Part shown: positions 8,716 to 16,615 of the stretch, in pieces | Layout of the letters: every line of letters begins with the position of its first letter | Position numbering within the stretch: the first letter of the stretch is position 1 | Origin: Acidisarcina sp963790505 | GTDB taxonomy: Bacteria > Acidobacteriota > Terriglobia > Terriglobales > Acidobacteriaceae | Reading direction: 5' to 3' | Assembly (NCBI GenBank): GCA_963790505.1 | Contig: CAWBOT010000005.1 | Span: forward strand, 930,001-994,000 | DNA: 64,000 nucleotides | The notes under the pieces: model-generated | The model's input: only the letters and a program-made list of their open reading frames with translations | Databases searched by the model: none | Told to the model about the DNA's origin: nothing | Program-made: the position numbers and the translations under genes

Positions 8716-9069
8716 GGGTAAATCCTCCGGAGATCGCATGTTCCCGTCTGGCGCTAAAGTGCATCGGCGCAGCTAGCTGGGTAACCTGATCATCGGCGGA
8801 ACCACAGATAGATCGATGTGAAAAGGTTGTGTAACCTGGAAGCGGCTACACTTAAGTAGCGTTACTTTGGTCGGTGAATGTAGCTATACAAGAATAGTGT
8901 TGGCGGAGACGACTGGGTCGTACACGCGATGAGAGATAGTCCAGAGGTGTTCAGAACGAGGCTGCGAGTTGAATTACATAGAAGTGCGTGCCTGCAGTTC
9001 GATGGACCACCCGTTGAGGCCTGGCGGACTCCTTCTGTGCCGTCGCAGAGACCTTGGGAGAACTAGTCA
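8716..9069. promoter_or_regulatory. Upstream region of beta-helix gene 1, with two conserved elements
   Basis: This 354-base gap has no coding sequence I can support. Element M1 lies at 8781-8799 (plus strand gtaacctgatcatcggcgg). A dyad at 8854-8867 (AAGTAGCGTTACTT, one mismatch) lies about 145 bases before the start codon. Both recur, at similar spacing, upstream of paralogues 3 and 4. A further stem GTGTAACC/GGCTACAC (8829-8851, one mismatch) lies just beside the dyad. The gap also contains the 3' flank of paralogue 2, in which I see no clear terminator. Confidence 0.5.
8854..8867 (-). promoter_or_regulatory. Operator-like dyad upstream of beta-helix gene 1
   Basis: AAGTAGCGTTACTT is a six-plus-two-plus-six dyad with one mismatched pair. 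In context (ACACTTAAGTAGCGTTACTT) it aligns base for base with ACACTTCAGTAATGTTACTC upstream of paralogue 4. The matching position and spacing to M1 make a shared transcription-factor site the simplest reading. Confidence 0.5.
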
Positions 9070-10863
9070 TCAATGAGACTCGAAGGGGACTGCGCCAAGG
9101 TCAACGCCGCCTACGCCGGCTTTGATAGCGGGAGAACCAGGTCTCAATGCGAAGTTACCGGCAGCCGGATCAGTCAGCATGGGGTCCTGCTGCATGGAGT
9201 GCATGCTTGCTCCGTACGCCGTGTCTAATTCCGCGTAGGAGCTGGCAGTCTTTCCTGCCCCGAAGACTGCGAAGGTACCATTGGTCGCGGAGGGTACACC
9301 GAAGGAGTTGTTCTTGAAGACATTGCCCGACCCCTCGCCTTTGGTGTTATTCTCAGTGCCCCACTGGATCATGACAACCGTCCCTTTCGGGCTCAAGACC
9401 TGACTAGCGCAGATATTGTTCTGGTAGGTGTTGTTGAACATCCCGATCGAGGTCTCGCCGCCGTTATATTCGCCCGTGAACTGGCAATTGACGAGGTTGT
9501 TATAAGACGTGTTGTTGGCCACCACATCATTATGCGAGCGACGCGAGTGAAGTATCCCGGCTGACTGGTTACGGTAGGCGATGTTGCCGGACATGTAGCG
9601 CCTGCCCTGCGCTCCGGAAAATTCCAGCATTACCCCGTTCTGGGCGTTGTCGTGTGCAATGTTGTTCTTGAGAAACGATCCGTCGCCGCAGGTATCGCAC
9701 CATACGCCGACGCCTTCCTGGCCAGTGCCGCTGGTCTTGAGTAGACCCGTGTCCGGCTCGATGCCGTTGAAGGCAGCAGTATTGCCGATCGCCCCGGAGT
9801 TGGTCGGCCGGTCGATACCGTTTTCGTCGCTCACAAAGCGAATTCCGGCGGTGTATTGGAAATGCTCGTCGAAGGCGTTGTAGTTGGCCGTGCAACCCTG
9901 GATGACAAAATTGTTGCCGGCATTCCCCTTCATCACGCCGTTCTCGCCGTTATAGTTGGCGGTGCAATTCTTGATGAGTACATCGTTTTGCAACTCGCCA
10001 TGGCTGGACGAAAACCAGATCCCGTTGCCGGCGGAAAAGTTGGTAACAGTGCTGGTCAGGTTGACGTGCGAAAGCGATCCCCAAGCGAGTAGATCGTTCT
10101 TGGTAGCTTTGTCAGCAGCGATTCCGGTGATGTTGATATAGCTGACCCCTTTAATGACCACGGCATTGTCTCGAACGCTGGCTTCGATCAAATGCGATCC
10201 TGGGGCCGAGTCGTTCTTGGTTCTAACGTATAAGACGTGGCGTATGGCATCGTAAAAGAATGATCCGGCCGTCATCGCGACGATTCCTGGCATGGCTGTA
10301 AGGCGGTGATTGTCCTCAAAAACAAGCGCTGGCTTGTTGGGCTGGGGAGTGGAGTAGACGTTGAAGGCGCCCTCCTGCTGCACGCTCCAGTTCGTGAGGC
10401 GATCCGCCCCGCTGATCCGCGGAAGGTTTATCCCCGTACAATCGCCGTAGGATCCGTAGCTGATGGGCGATGACGAGCTACCGGAGTCTCCAATATCGAG
10501 CGTTTCGCGAAAGACACTTCCGCATTGCAGATACACAGCACTTCCCGGAGCAAGTTTCACCGCAGTGAGCTTCGCAAGCGTTTGCCATGCGCTTGTAGGG
10601 CTGCTTCCATTGTTCGAGTCGCTCCCTGAGGTAGAGACGAAATAACTGGCCGACTGCGCCCAAGCATCCGTCACTGCAGCGCTGATCGGCAGGAACGCGA
10701 ATGCTAGAAGAGCGAGGCCCGCAAGACTCCTGTGACCATCAGAGCGGCGTGTCTTCTCCTCGCAGATCGCTCGACTTGGACCTCTCCTCACCCCAGCAAT
10801 TCGTGCATTCGAGAAGGGCCGCTTGTTCGTTGCCGGAAGGCGGTTAAGTGGAGCAAGCTTCAT
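9070..10863 (-). CDS. Secreted right-handed parallel beta-helix protein, paralogue 2
   Basis: 597 residues with a long basic leader followed by a signal segment (LAGLALLAFAFLPISAAVTDAWAQ, cleavage likely after WAQ). The conserved N-terminal module (YFVSTSGSDSNNG, SAWQTLAKLTAVKL, QCGSVFRETLDIGDSG, ISGADRLTNW), the CDTCGDGSFLKNN stretch and the helix repeats match the other three copies. It diverges most in the middle (HFQYTAGIRFVSDENG) and in the variable loops near the C-terminus. The ATG at 10863 lies after a gggga ribosome site. It shares element M1 upstream but lacks the operator-like dyad, so it may be regulated differently. Its function is inferred to be polysaccharide binding or processing outside the inner membrane. 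Confidence 0.84.
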   Translation of the reverse strand: MKLAPLNRLPATNKRPFSNARIAGVRRGPSRAICEEKTRRSDGHRSLAGLALLAFAFLPISAAVTDAWAQSASYFVSTSGSDSNNGSSPTSAWQTLAKLTAVKLAPGSAVYLQCGSVFRETLDIGDSGSSSSPISYGSYGDCTGINLPRISGADRLTNWSVQQEGAFNVYSTPQPNKPALVFEDNHRLTAMPGIVAMTAGSFFYDAIRHVLYVRTKNDSAPGSHLIEASVRDNAVVIKGVSYINITGIAADKATKNDLLAWGSLSHVNLTSTVTNFSAGNGIWFSSSHGELQNDVLIKNCTANYNGENGVMKGNAGNNFVIQGCTANYNAFDEHFQYTAGIRFVSDENGIDRPTNSGAIGNTAAFNGIEPDTGLLKTSGTGQEGVGVWCDTCGDGSFLKNNIAHDNAQNGVMLEFSGAQGRRYMSGNIAYRNQSAGILHSRRSHNDVVANNTSYNNLVNCQFTGEYNGGETSIGMFNNTYQNNICASQVLSPKGTVVMIQWGTENNTKGEGSGNVFKNNSFGVPSATNGTFAVFGAGKTASSYAELDTAYGASMHSMQQDPMLTDPAAGNFALRPGSPAIKAGVGGVDLGAVPFESH

Positions 10864-10896
10864 GGTGAGCGTCCCCAGGAGAATAAATGAACTGCC

Positions 10897-10918
10897 TCGA
10901 TGACATTATCATCGGCGG
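10897..10918 (-). promoter_or_regulatory. M1 element upstream of beta-helix gene 2
   Basis: Plus strand tcgatgacattatcatcggcgg, itself a dyad (CGATGA/TCATCG around catta). It matches M1 of paralogues 1, 3 and 4 but lies 35-55 bases before the start codon, about 30 bases closer than in the others. The rest of this 178-base gap holds no dyad like those of genes 1, 3 and 4. Confidence 0.45.
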
Positions 10919-11041
10919 GGTTGGCGCTCAAACGAAATGCGTCAGCAGGGCCTCACCATATTGGCCCCTCTTGGACATGGCCGTCTGTCTTCCGGTAGGA
11001 GCCAGACTTAACTGAGTAGATGCGAAAGCTCCTTGCGGCGC

Positions 11042-13045
11042 TCAGTGTGCCGAGTTTGTATCGTAGCGCGACATCAGCGGGTCCCGAGGTGAAAGGGAAG
11101 GGGCACGGAAGCTTTCGATGATCGCTTCCGGGGTCAGCAGAGGCGCCTTCCCGATCTGTTTCCATCCCGAGGCCTGCAGCCATGGCGCTCTACGTTCAAG
11201 GCCGAAGTTTGCAACGACAGTGTCGCCACCTGGTGTGATCGAATTGCTCGCCGCAGGGGGTGAGTAAGGTACTGCGCCCTGGTCGATGTGCCCATACCCG
11301 CGACCGATGGAAGGCGAGCCTGGCTGAAGCGCAAAGTTGCCGGCCGAGGGATTGGTGAGCATGGGATCCCTTTGCATGGAAGTTGTGCTTGAACCATATG
11401 CGGCATCGAGTTGAGAATAGGAGGTGACAACGTTTCCGGATCCGAAAATTGCGAATCTACCAGTCCATTGGTCCGGCGACCCAAAGGAGTTGTCCCGGTA
11501 GACATTGCCGTGACCCTGGCCCAGACTGTTGTTTTCGGCGCCAAACTGAGCGATGAGTACGCCTCCGTACTGAGCGGAGACCTGTGCCGCGCAGATATTG
11601 TTCTCATAGAGGTTATCGACCATGCCGATTGTGGTGTCTCCGCCGCCAAATTCCCCTGAGAAATAGCAGTTATACTGGTTGTTATAAGAGGTGTTGTTGG
11701 TGATGCGATCGTTGTGCGATTTACGCGAATGTTCGATACCGGCCCATGCATTGTTATAGGCGACGTTATAGGACATGGTAAGACTGCCGGTTGCGCCTGT
11801 GAACTCGAGCAGCACGCCATTCTGGGCGTTATCGTGGGCGATATTACTTTTAAGAAATGATCCATCGCCGCATGTGTCGCACCATACGCCCGTGCCTTGT
11901 TGCCCCGAAGTTGTAGTTTGGATGAGGCCGGTGTCAGGATTGACGCCGTTGAAAGCGGCGATATTGCCAATCGCTCCGGAATTGGTTGGCCGGAGCTCAC
12001 CGTTGGAATCACTGATAAACCGGATGCCGCCAGTATAGGTGTACCGCAGATCAAAAGCGTTGTAATTGGTTGTGCAGCCCTCCACAATGAAATTGTTGCC
12101 AGAGTTGCCTTTCATGATTCCGTCCCCGCCGTTGTAGTTGGCAACGCACTTCTGGATCAGGACGTCGCTTTGTGACTGGCCGGAGCCTGACGTGAAGGTG
12201 ATTCCGTTGCCATAAGAGTAGTTGGTTACCGTGCCAGTCAAGGTCACGTTGGTGAACGATCCCCACGCCTGGATGTCATTCTGCGCAGCCTTGTCGGCTT
12301 CGATGTTTGAGATGTTGATATAGCTGACGCCCTCGATCACAACGGCGTTCGGCAGTACACTTGCTTCCACCACATGGGCTTCGGGAGTATCGCCGTCTTT
12401 CATCCTTACATAGACACTTTTCTCTCCAGAATCATAGTAGAAAGAGCCTTCGGGCATAGTGTGATAGTAACTTGCCCGGGTGAGCCGGTGGTTATCCTCA
12501 AAGACGACTGCGGGGTCATGAGTTTCATATGCGGAGTAGACGCTAAAGCTCCCTACATTCTTCGCCGCCCACGCAGTCAAGAGGTCGGCGCCGCTGATCA
12601 CGGGCAGATTGGACCCAGAGCATTCACCATAAGAGCCGTAACTGACGGGCGCACCGGCGGTGCCCGTGGATCCTATCTCAAGCGTTTCGCGGAAGATGCT
12701 CCCACAACGCAGGTATACAGTGCTGCCCGGAGCTAGCGAAACGCTATTGAGGTGCGCCAGCGTTTGCCATGGATGGCCGGAACTTGTGCCACTGTTGGAG
12801 TCACTTCCGCCATTTGAGACGTAAAACGTTCCGAGCACTGGATTCGATGCCAAGACAGGAATTGCATGGCACAGAACCCATAGCAAGAAGATCGCACTCT
12901 GCAACCGTCCAGCCGCGCATACCCGGATTAGATCTCTCCGGAGTGAAGACCTTCTCCTCGCGTCGAAGAAGTAAGCATTTATGAATGGATGGACCAACGG
13001 TCGGTCGATAGGCGTAGAAAGGCATTCATGCGGCGCTTGCTGCAT
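11042..13045 (-). CDS. Secreted right-handed parallel beta-helix protein, paralogue 3, with C-terminal extension
   Basis: 667 residues, the longest of the four. The leader MQQAPHECLSTPIDR resembles that of paralogue 1 (MQVAPREYLSTSLKR), followed by a signal segment (AIFLLWVLCHAIPVLAS). The core (FYVSNGGSDSNSGTSS, ISGADLLTAW, CDTCGDGSFLKSN, SYNVAYNNAWAGIEHSR, FGGGDTTIGMVDNLYENN) is very close to paralogue 1 throughout. It then carries about 70 extra residues (from PPAASNSITPGGD to the end), rich in Ser/Pro and absent from the other copies, which may be a linker or surface tail. The ATG follows a gggggat ribosome site. A recent duplication between copies 1 and 3 is inferred. Confidence 0.85.
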   Translation of the reverse strand: MQQAPHECLSTPIDRPLVHPFINAYFFDARRRSSLRRDLIRVCAAGRLQSAIFLLWVLCHAIPVLASNPVLGTFYVSNGGSDSNSGTSSGHPWQTLAHLNSVSLAPGSTVYLRCGSIFRETLEIGSTGTAGAPVSYGSYGECSGSNLPVISGADLLTAWAAKNVGSFSVYSAYETHDPAVVFEDNHRLTRASYYHTMPEGSFYYDSGEKSVYVRMKDGDTPEAHVVEASVLPNAVVIEGVSYINISNIEADKAAQNDIQAWGSFTNVTLTGTVTNYSYGNGITFTSGSGQSQSDVLIQKCVANYNGGDGIMKGNSGNNFIVEGCTTNYNAFDLRYTYTGGIRFISDSNGELRPTNSGAIGNIAAFNGVNPDTGLIQTTTSGQQGTGVWCDTCGDGSFLKSNIAHDNAQNGVLLEFTGATGSLTMSYNVAYNNAWAGIEHSRKSHNDRITNNTSYNNQYNCYFSGEFGGGDTTIGMVDNLYENNICAAQVSAQYGGVLIAQFGAENNSLGQGHGNVYRDNSFGSPDQWTGRFAIFGSGNVVTSYSQLDAAYGSSTTSMQRDPMLTNPSAGNFALQPGSPSIGRGYGHIDQGAVPYSPPAASNSITPGGDTVVANFGLERRAPWLQASGWKQIGKAPLLTPEAIIESFRAPSLSPRDPLMSRYDTNSAH

Positions 13046-13107
13046 ACAAGTGATCCCCCGGCAGTTTGTTGTTCACGGGCGGCCGCGACGTGTCTCTTGG
13101 CGGGCTA

Positions 13108-13203
13108 CCTCGATGATTTCATCATGGAGGTAGATGGGCGACGTGTCGATGATAAAGGGTACTAATGCTAGCTAAAAGCTAAACCTAGGTAACATTACCT
13201 AGG
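13108..13203 (-). promoter_or_regulatory. M1 element and near-perfect palindrome upstream of beta-helix gene 3
   Basis: M1 is at 13108-13130 (a dyad built on CCTCGATGAT and ATCATGGAGG). The operator-like palindrome at 13184-13203 has nine-base arms CCTAGGTAA/TTACCTAGG around CA, and its centre is about 148 bases upstream of the ATG. The spacing M1 to palindrome is 53 bases. The rest of the 404-base gap (13046-13449) holds nothing coding that I can support except the terminator of gene 4. Confidence 0.55.
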
Positions 13204-13398
13204 TGCATTGACATGAATGAAGGAGTCGGGGAATCCGTACGCATATCTGATTCTGTTCTGCGGGGAAAGCGCGTGTGCCGAATGGAAGTGTTTCGTTTGT
13301 GAGTTGTGCGGGCGGACTTTATGGGGAGGAAAGCCCAGCCCGCAGTTCGCACTTGTTCGCATTCAGCAAGTTCCCGGCCTTACGAAAGGAAAGACGGG

Positions 13399-13431
13399 GT
13401 GGGGAGGCCCTTGACGCTGCGGCCTCCCCAC
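13399..13431 (-). terminator. Intrinsic terminator-like hairpin after beta-helix gene 4
   Basis: Eleven-base perfect arms GTGGGGAGGCC and GGCCTCCCCAC enclose an 11-base loop. Read on the minus strand it lies 19 bases after the stop of paralogue 4 and is followed by a pyrimidine-rich tail (cccgtctttcctttc). It should insulate gene 4 from the upstream region of gene 3, which suggests that the copies are separate transcription units. Confidence 0.7.
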
Positions 13432-13449
13432 TTGTAAATGATTCGTCAT

Positions 13450-15201
13450 TTACGGGCCAACATAAGGCATTGCACCCAGGTTAACGTGCCCGTAGCCGCG
13501 GTCGATGGCCGGCGATCCACTCATCAAGTTGAAGTTCCCGGCTGCTGGATTCTCCAGCATCGGGTTTTTCTGCATGGAGTTGGTGCTCGATCCGTAGCCG
13601 GCATCAAGTTCCGCGTACGACTTGATTACGTTGCCCGACCCCCAGATTGCAAACCAACCGGTCCAATCGCCGGGTTCTCCAAAGGAGTTGTCCCGGTATA
13701 TGTTGCCGTGGCCCTGGCCTTTGTCGTTGTTCTCAGCGCCAAACTGCGCGACGAGGGCTGCGCCGTACTTTCCTATGACCTGAGCGGCGCAGATGTTGTT
13801 CTCATAGATGTTGTCCACCATCCCGATAGTCGTGTCGCCGCCGCCAAACTCTCCCTGAAAGAAGCAATTGTAGGGATTGTCATAGGCCGTATTGTTGGCG
13901 ATTATGTCGTTGTGGGAGCTGCGCGAGTGGGCGACTCCAGCCCATCCGTTTCTGTAGCTGACGTTGTAGGACATCGACCTGCTTCCCGTCGCTCCAGAGT
14001 TTTCGAGCTGTATCCCATCCTGGGTGTTGTCATGCGCGACATTGCCTCTCAGGAACGATCCGTCGCCGCACGTGTCGCACCATATACCGGTGCCCTGTTG
14101 CCCCGATTTGGTAAATTCATTGGCGCCGGTGTCGGGGTTGAAGCCGTTATATGCCGCGTAGCTCTGCAGAATGCCTGAATTTGTTGCCCGATGGCTGGCA
14201 ACTCCATCGCTCACCAGACGGATCCCGCCGGTGTACAAGTATTGTTGATCGAAGGCGTTGTAGTTGGCCGTGCAACCCTGGACGACGAAATTGTTGCCGG
14301 CGTCACCCTTCATGATCCCCGTTTCGCCGTTGTAGCTCGCCGTGCAATTCTTAATGAGGACGTCATCCTGCGATTGGCCAGCGGCGGCGGTGAACCAGAT
14401 TCCGTTGCCATAAGAGTAATTGGTTATTGTGCCGGTCAGGTTGACGTGGGAGAGATTCCCCCAGGCTTCGATATCGTTCTCAGTGCCTTTGTCCACTCTG
14501 ACCCCGGTGATGTTGATGTAGCTAGCACCCTCAATCGTCACCGGGTTTCCGCGCACGCTGGCTTCGATCGTGTGGCTTTCGGGCTCCCCGTTCTCCCGCG
14601 TTCTCACGTAGACCCGGCCGGAGTTGTAGTAGAAGGAACCTGCTGCCATCGAAGAGGTCGAGGTCGCCTTCGTCAGGCGGTGATTGTCCTCAAAGACGAC
14701 CGCCGGCCTATTTTCTTCCGACGCATAGTAGACCGTGTAAGAGCCTACCTTCTCCGCGCTCCAATTTGTTAAGCGGTCGGCCCCGCTGATCCGCGGAGGG
14801 TTCGAACCTGTGCAGTCGCCATAGGCGCCATAGCTGATCGGCTCGGTAGACGTACCGGAGTTCGCTATGGTTAGCGACGCGCGAAAGACGCTTCCGCATT
14901 GCAGGTAAACGTGGCTGCCAGGTGTGAGTTTGGTGGAGTTGAGTTTAGCCAGAGTCTGCCACGCCGCGTCAGCACTGGCTCCGCTGTTGGAGTCGTTTCC
15001 GGAAGTAGAAAGGTAGTGTGTGGATGCAGAGGCGGCAGAACAGCTCGCCACCAAAAGAAGCACCGAGAAGGCGGCCGTCGGGATCTTCGTCTCGAAAACG
15101 GCGGACTCTAATGCTCTGAAAAAGACTTTGAAGTTTAAGAGAGTTGTGGCAACGCATCTTGCGGTTGCGATAGGAAGGCGTACGAAGAGAGTGAACTGCA
15201 T
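13450..15201 (-). CDS. Secreted right-handed parallel beta-helix protein, paralogue 4
   Basis: 583 residues. A 40-residue basic leader (MQFTLFVRLPIATARC...) precedes a signal segment (TAAFSVLLLVASCSAASAS). The shared N-terminal module is THYLSTSGNDSNSGASA, AWQTLAKLNSTKL, YLQCGSVFRASLTIANSG, ISGADRLTNWS; it is followed by the CDTCGDGSFLRGN stretch and Asn-rich helix coils (SYNVSYRNGWAGVAHSR). The ATG at 15201 has a gggggac ribosome site; the longer ORF start at 15318 would place the conserved upstream region inside the gene and is rejected. It ends at a strong terminator. The role is presumed to be extracytoplasmic polysaccharide binding or modification; no active-site residues are recognised. 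Confidence 0.85.
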   Translation of the reverse strand: MQFTLFVRLPIATARCVATTLLNFKVFFRALESAVFETKIPTAAFSVLLLVASCSAASASTHYLSTSGNDSNSGASADAAWQTLAKLNSTKLTPGSHVYLQCGSVFRASLTIANSGTSTEPISYGAYGDCTGSNPPRISGADRLTNWSAEKVGSYTVYYASEENRPAVVFEDNHRLTKATSTSSMAAGSFYYNSGRVYVRTRENGEPESHTIEASVRGNPVTIEGASYINITGVRVDKGTENDIEAWGNLSHVNLTGTITNYSYGNGIWFTAAAGQSQDDVLIKNCTASYNGETGIMKGDAGNNFVVQGCTANYNAFDQQYLYTGGIRLVSDGVASHRATNSGILQSYAAYNGFNPDTGANEFTKSGQQGTGIWCDTCGDGSFLRGNVAHDNTQDGIQLENSGATGSRSMSYNVSYRNGWAGVAHSRSSHNDIIANNTAYDNPYNCFFQGEFGGGDTTIGMVDNIYENNICAAQVIGKYGAALVAQFGAENNDKGQGHGNIYRDNSFGEPGDWTGWFAIWGSGNVIKSYAELDAGYGSSTNSMQKNPMLENPAAGNFNLMSGSPAIDRGYGHVNLGAMPYVGP

Positions 15202-15463
15202 GTAGTAAGTCCCCCGGGACATAGATATGCCGGAGCCTGCAACAACTGGCGTTAACAAGGCTGCCTGGATAACATGATCTTCCATGCATCTATGACCGAT
15301 GTCGAGCGAGAACTTCAAAAAGTTGCAACACTTCAGTAATGTTACTCAGTGCTAGACGAGAAATGCGCGTAATTCATGCTCGTCTTAAGTAGTTACTACG
15401 CTGCGCAGCTAGAATGGATGCCAGAGTGGCGCAGAGCTGCCTCATCGAGAGTAGTTACACTAC
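15202..15463 (-). promoter_or_regulatory. Upstream region of beta-helix gene 4: M1 and three related dyads
   Basis: M1 is at 15264-15283 (cctggataacatgatcttcc). The operator-like dyad AGTAATGTTACT is at 15335-15346, about 140 bases before the ATG. Two further variants follow upstream: CTTAAGTAGTTACTACG at 15384-15400, which equals the gene 1 dyad minus its central CG, and GTAGTTACACTAC at 15451-15463 (arms GTAGT/ACTAC). Spacing between successive dyads is roughly 50 and 65 bases. Repeated sites upstream of one gene suggest cooperative binding by a regulator. Confidence 0.5.
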
Positions 15464-16189
15464 CGGGCCTAAGACCCCAAACAGGTATTTAGTCGGGCTG
15501 TGAGAGCGTGCAGTGTAAGCGGCGTGGCGGAGGTATCAGTACTTGCCAGGGCAATGCGTAATTCTTTCTTGCGCGCGCGTAAATCCTGCCCCTTTGTGGT
15601 AATTCCTTCTCGAAAGCCCTCATTGAGGAGTAATGCTATGTATCCAGCGGCTCAAAATGCTTGACCTCTGCAGGAGGTCATAGGATACTCAGGTCAGACA
15701 AACGTGTGGCAAGCAAAGAGTAGATGGATTGCGTTCCCCGGAGCGCAAGGTGGTGGATAGTGATGCCCATGCGGTGCGTAACTAGATGAGGGTGATGAGA
15801 TGAGCCGTAGTCGTGGTTCTTCCCGCCCTATCGAGGGAGCGTGCCTAGTGACAGGATCGCCTTGCAATGGCGAGAGAAGGTGGAGTAATGGCGGCTTGAG
15901 GACTTGTGCGCTGAGTTAGCGGAGAGCCAAGATAGAACGAGGCGTCTACTCATCCGCGGCGCCACAGGTGATAGGGCATAACTGCTTCAGGAGAGCAGTT
16001 GCGCAGGATCTTCTTAAGAGTGCTGGCTTGGCCAGGTCGAGCGGAGCTAATTCAACCTGACGTGCAAAGGGCCGCTCTTGTAAGAGCAGCCCTTCGATAT
16101 CCCCGCGGGCCCTCAATGACCCTTGTGGCAAGTAGTAAGAAAGCGTAGATGTCGATCTTGAGAATGGGACCGGTCACAGGACGGTTCTC
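15464..16189. other. Non-coding gap with two hairpins
   Basis: Together with the preceding promoter this forms the longest coding-free stretch of the window (about 990 bases). I see no tRNA, rRNA or convincing small gene. Two structured elements stand out: the dyad TGACCTC/GAGGTCA at 15662-15680 (5-base loop), and a long hairpin at 16067-16094 whose arms AAGGGC-c-GCTCTT and AAGAGC-a-GCCCTT pair with one mismatch. Neither is followed by a T-run. A small regulatory RNA cannot be excluded but there is no direct evidence for one. Confidence 0.4.
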
Positions 16190-16468
16190 TCAGGAGGCTT
16201 TTCCCCTAAGTTCCTGCTCGGCCCGCAGCCAGTCCTGTTCGTGTGATCCGTGTTGCCAGCCTCGTTCGGCCCAGAAGCGGTGAGCGAGTTGCGCTATCTG
16301 CTCCCGGGTAGGAGCGGCCACCGCGGTCTTTTCTGCCACCGGCTTGGCCTTTGGCTTAACGGCCTCCAGTCTTGCGGGTGCGGCTCTCTCTTCGGTCACT
16401 GCCTTCGTCTTTGCAGCGCTGCTACGCGGCTTCGCCGGCGCCTTAGTTTTCTTTACAGTCTCGGTCAT
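16190..16468 (-). CDS. DUF2934 family protein
   Basis: 92 residues. The first two thirds are a low-complexity Lys/Ala/Pro tail (KKTKAPAKPRSSAAKTKAV...), reminiscent of nucleic-acid-binding basic tails. The C-terminal 35 residues (REQIAQLAHRFWAERGWQHGS, then EQDWLRAEQEL) match the DUF2934 pattern, a short helical domain of unknown function frequent in Acidobacteria and Proteobacteria. The ATG at 16468 is chosen for its excellent aaggag ribosome site; an in-frame ATG at 16513 has none. It stands alone between the non-coding gap and a convergent-free flank, so it is probably monocistronic. Confidence 0.82.
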   Translation of the reverse strand: MTETVKKTKAPAKPRSSAAKTKAVTEERAAPARLEAVKPKAKPVAEKTAVAAPTREQIAQLAHRFWAERGWQHGSHEQDWLRAEQELRGKAS

Positions 16469-16615
16469 ACAAATCTCCTTCGGGGGACGTTGCCCGCAAA
16501 CTCCGGACATCATCTTCAGGATACCGAAAGAGGCGGTGAAATCTCCAATGCCGAATGGCTGGCGGTACCCCTGTGTTAACTAGCAATGAGGTGAGCGGTT
16601 TGAAAGGTCATGTTG

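Noticed and set aside
13217..13484. Plus-strand frames between beta-helix genes 3 and 4
   Set aside because: They run through the terminator hairpin at 13399-13431, show no domain and no ribosome site, and overlap each other in different frames.
15946..16131. Minus-strand frame of 61 residues in the long gap
   Set aside because: It reads through the 16067-16094 hairpin, has no homology features and no ribosome site; treated as chance.
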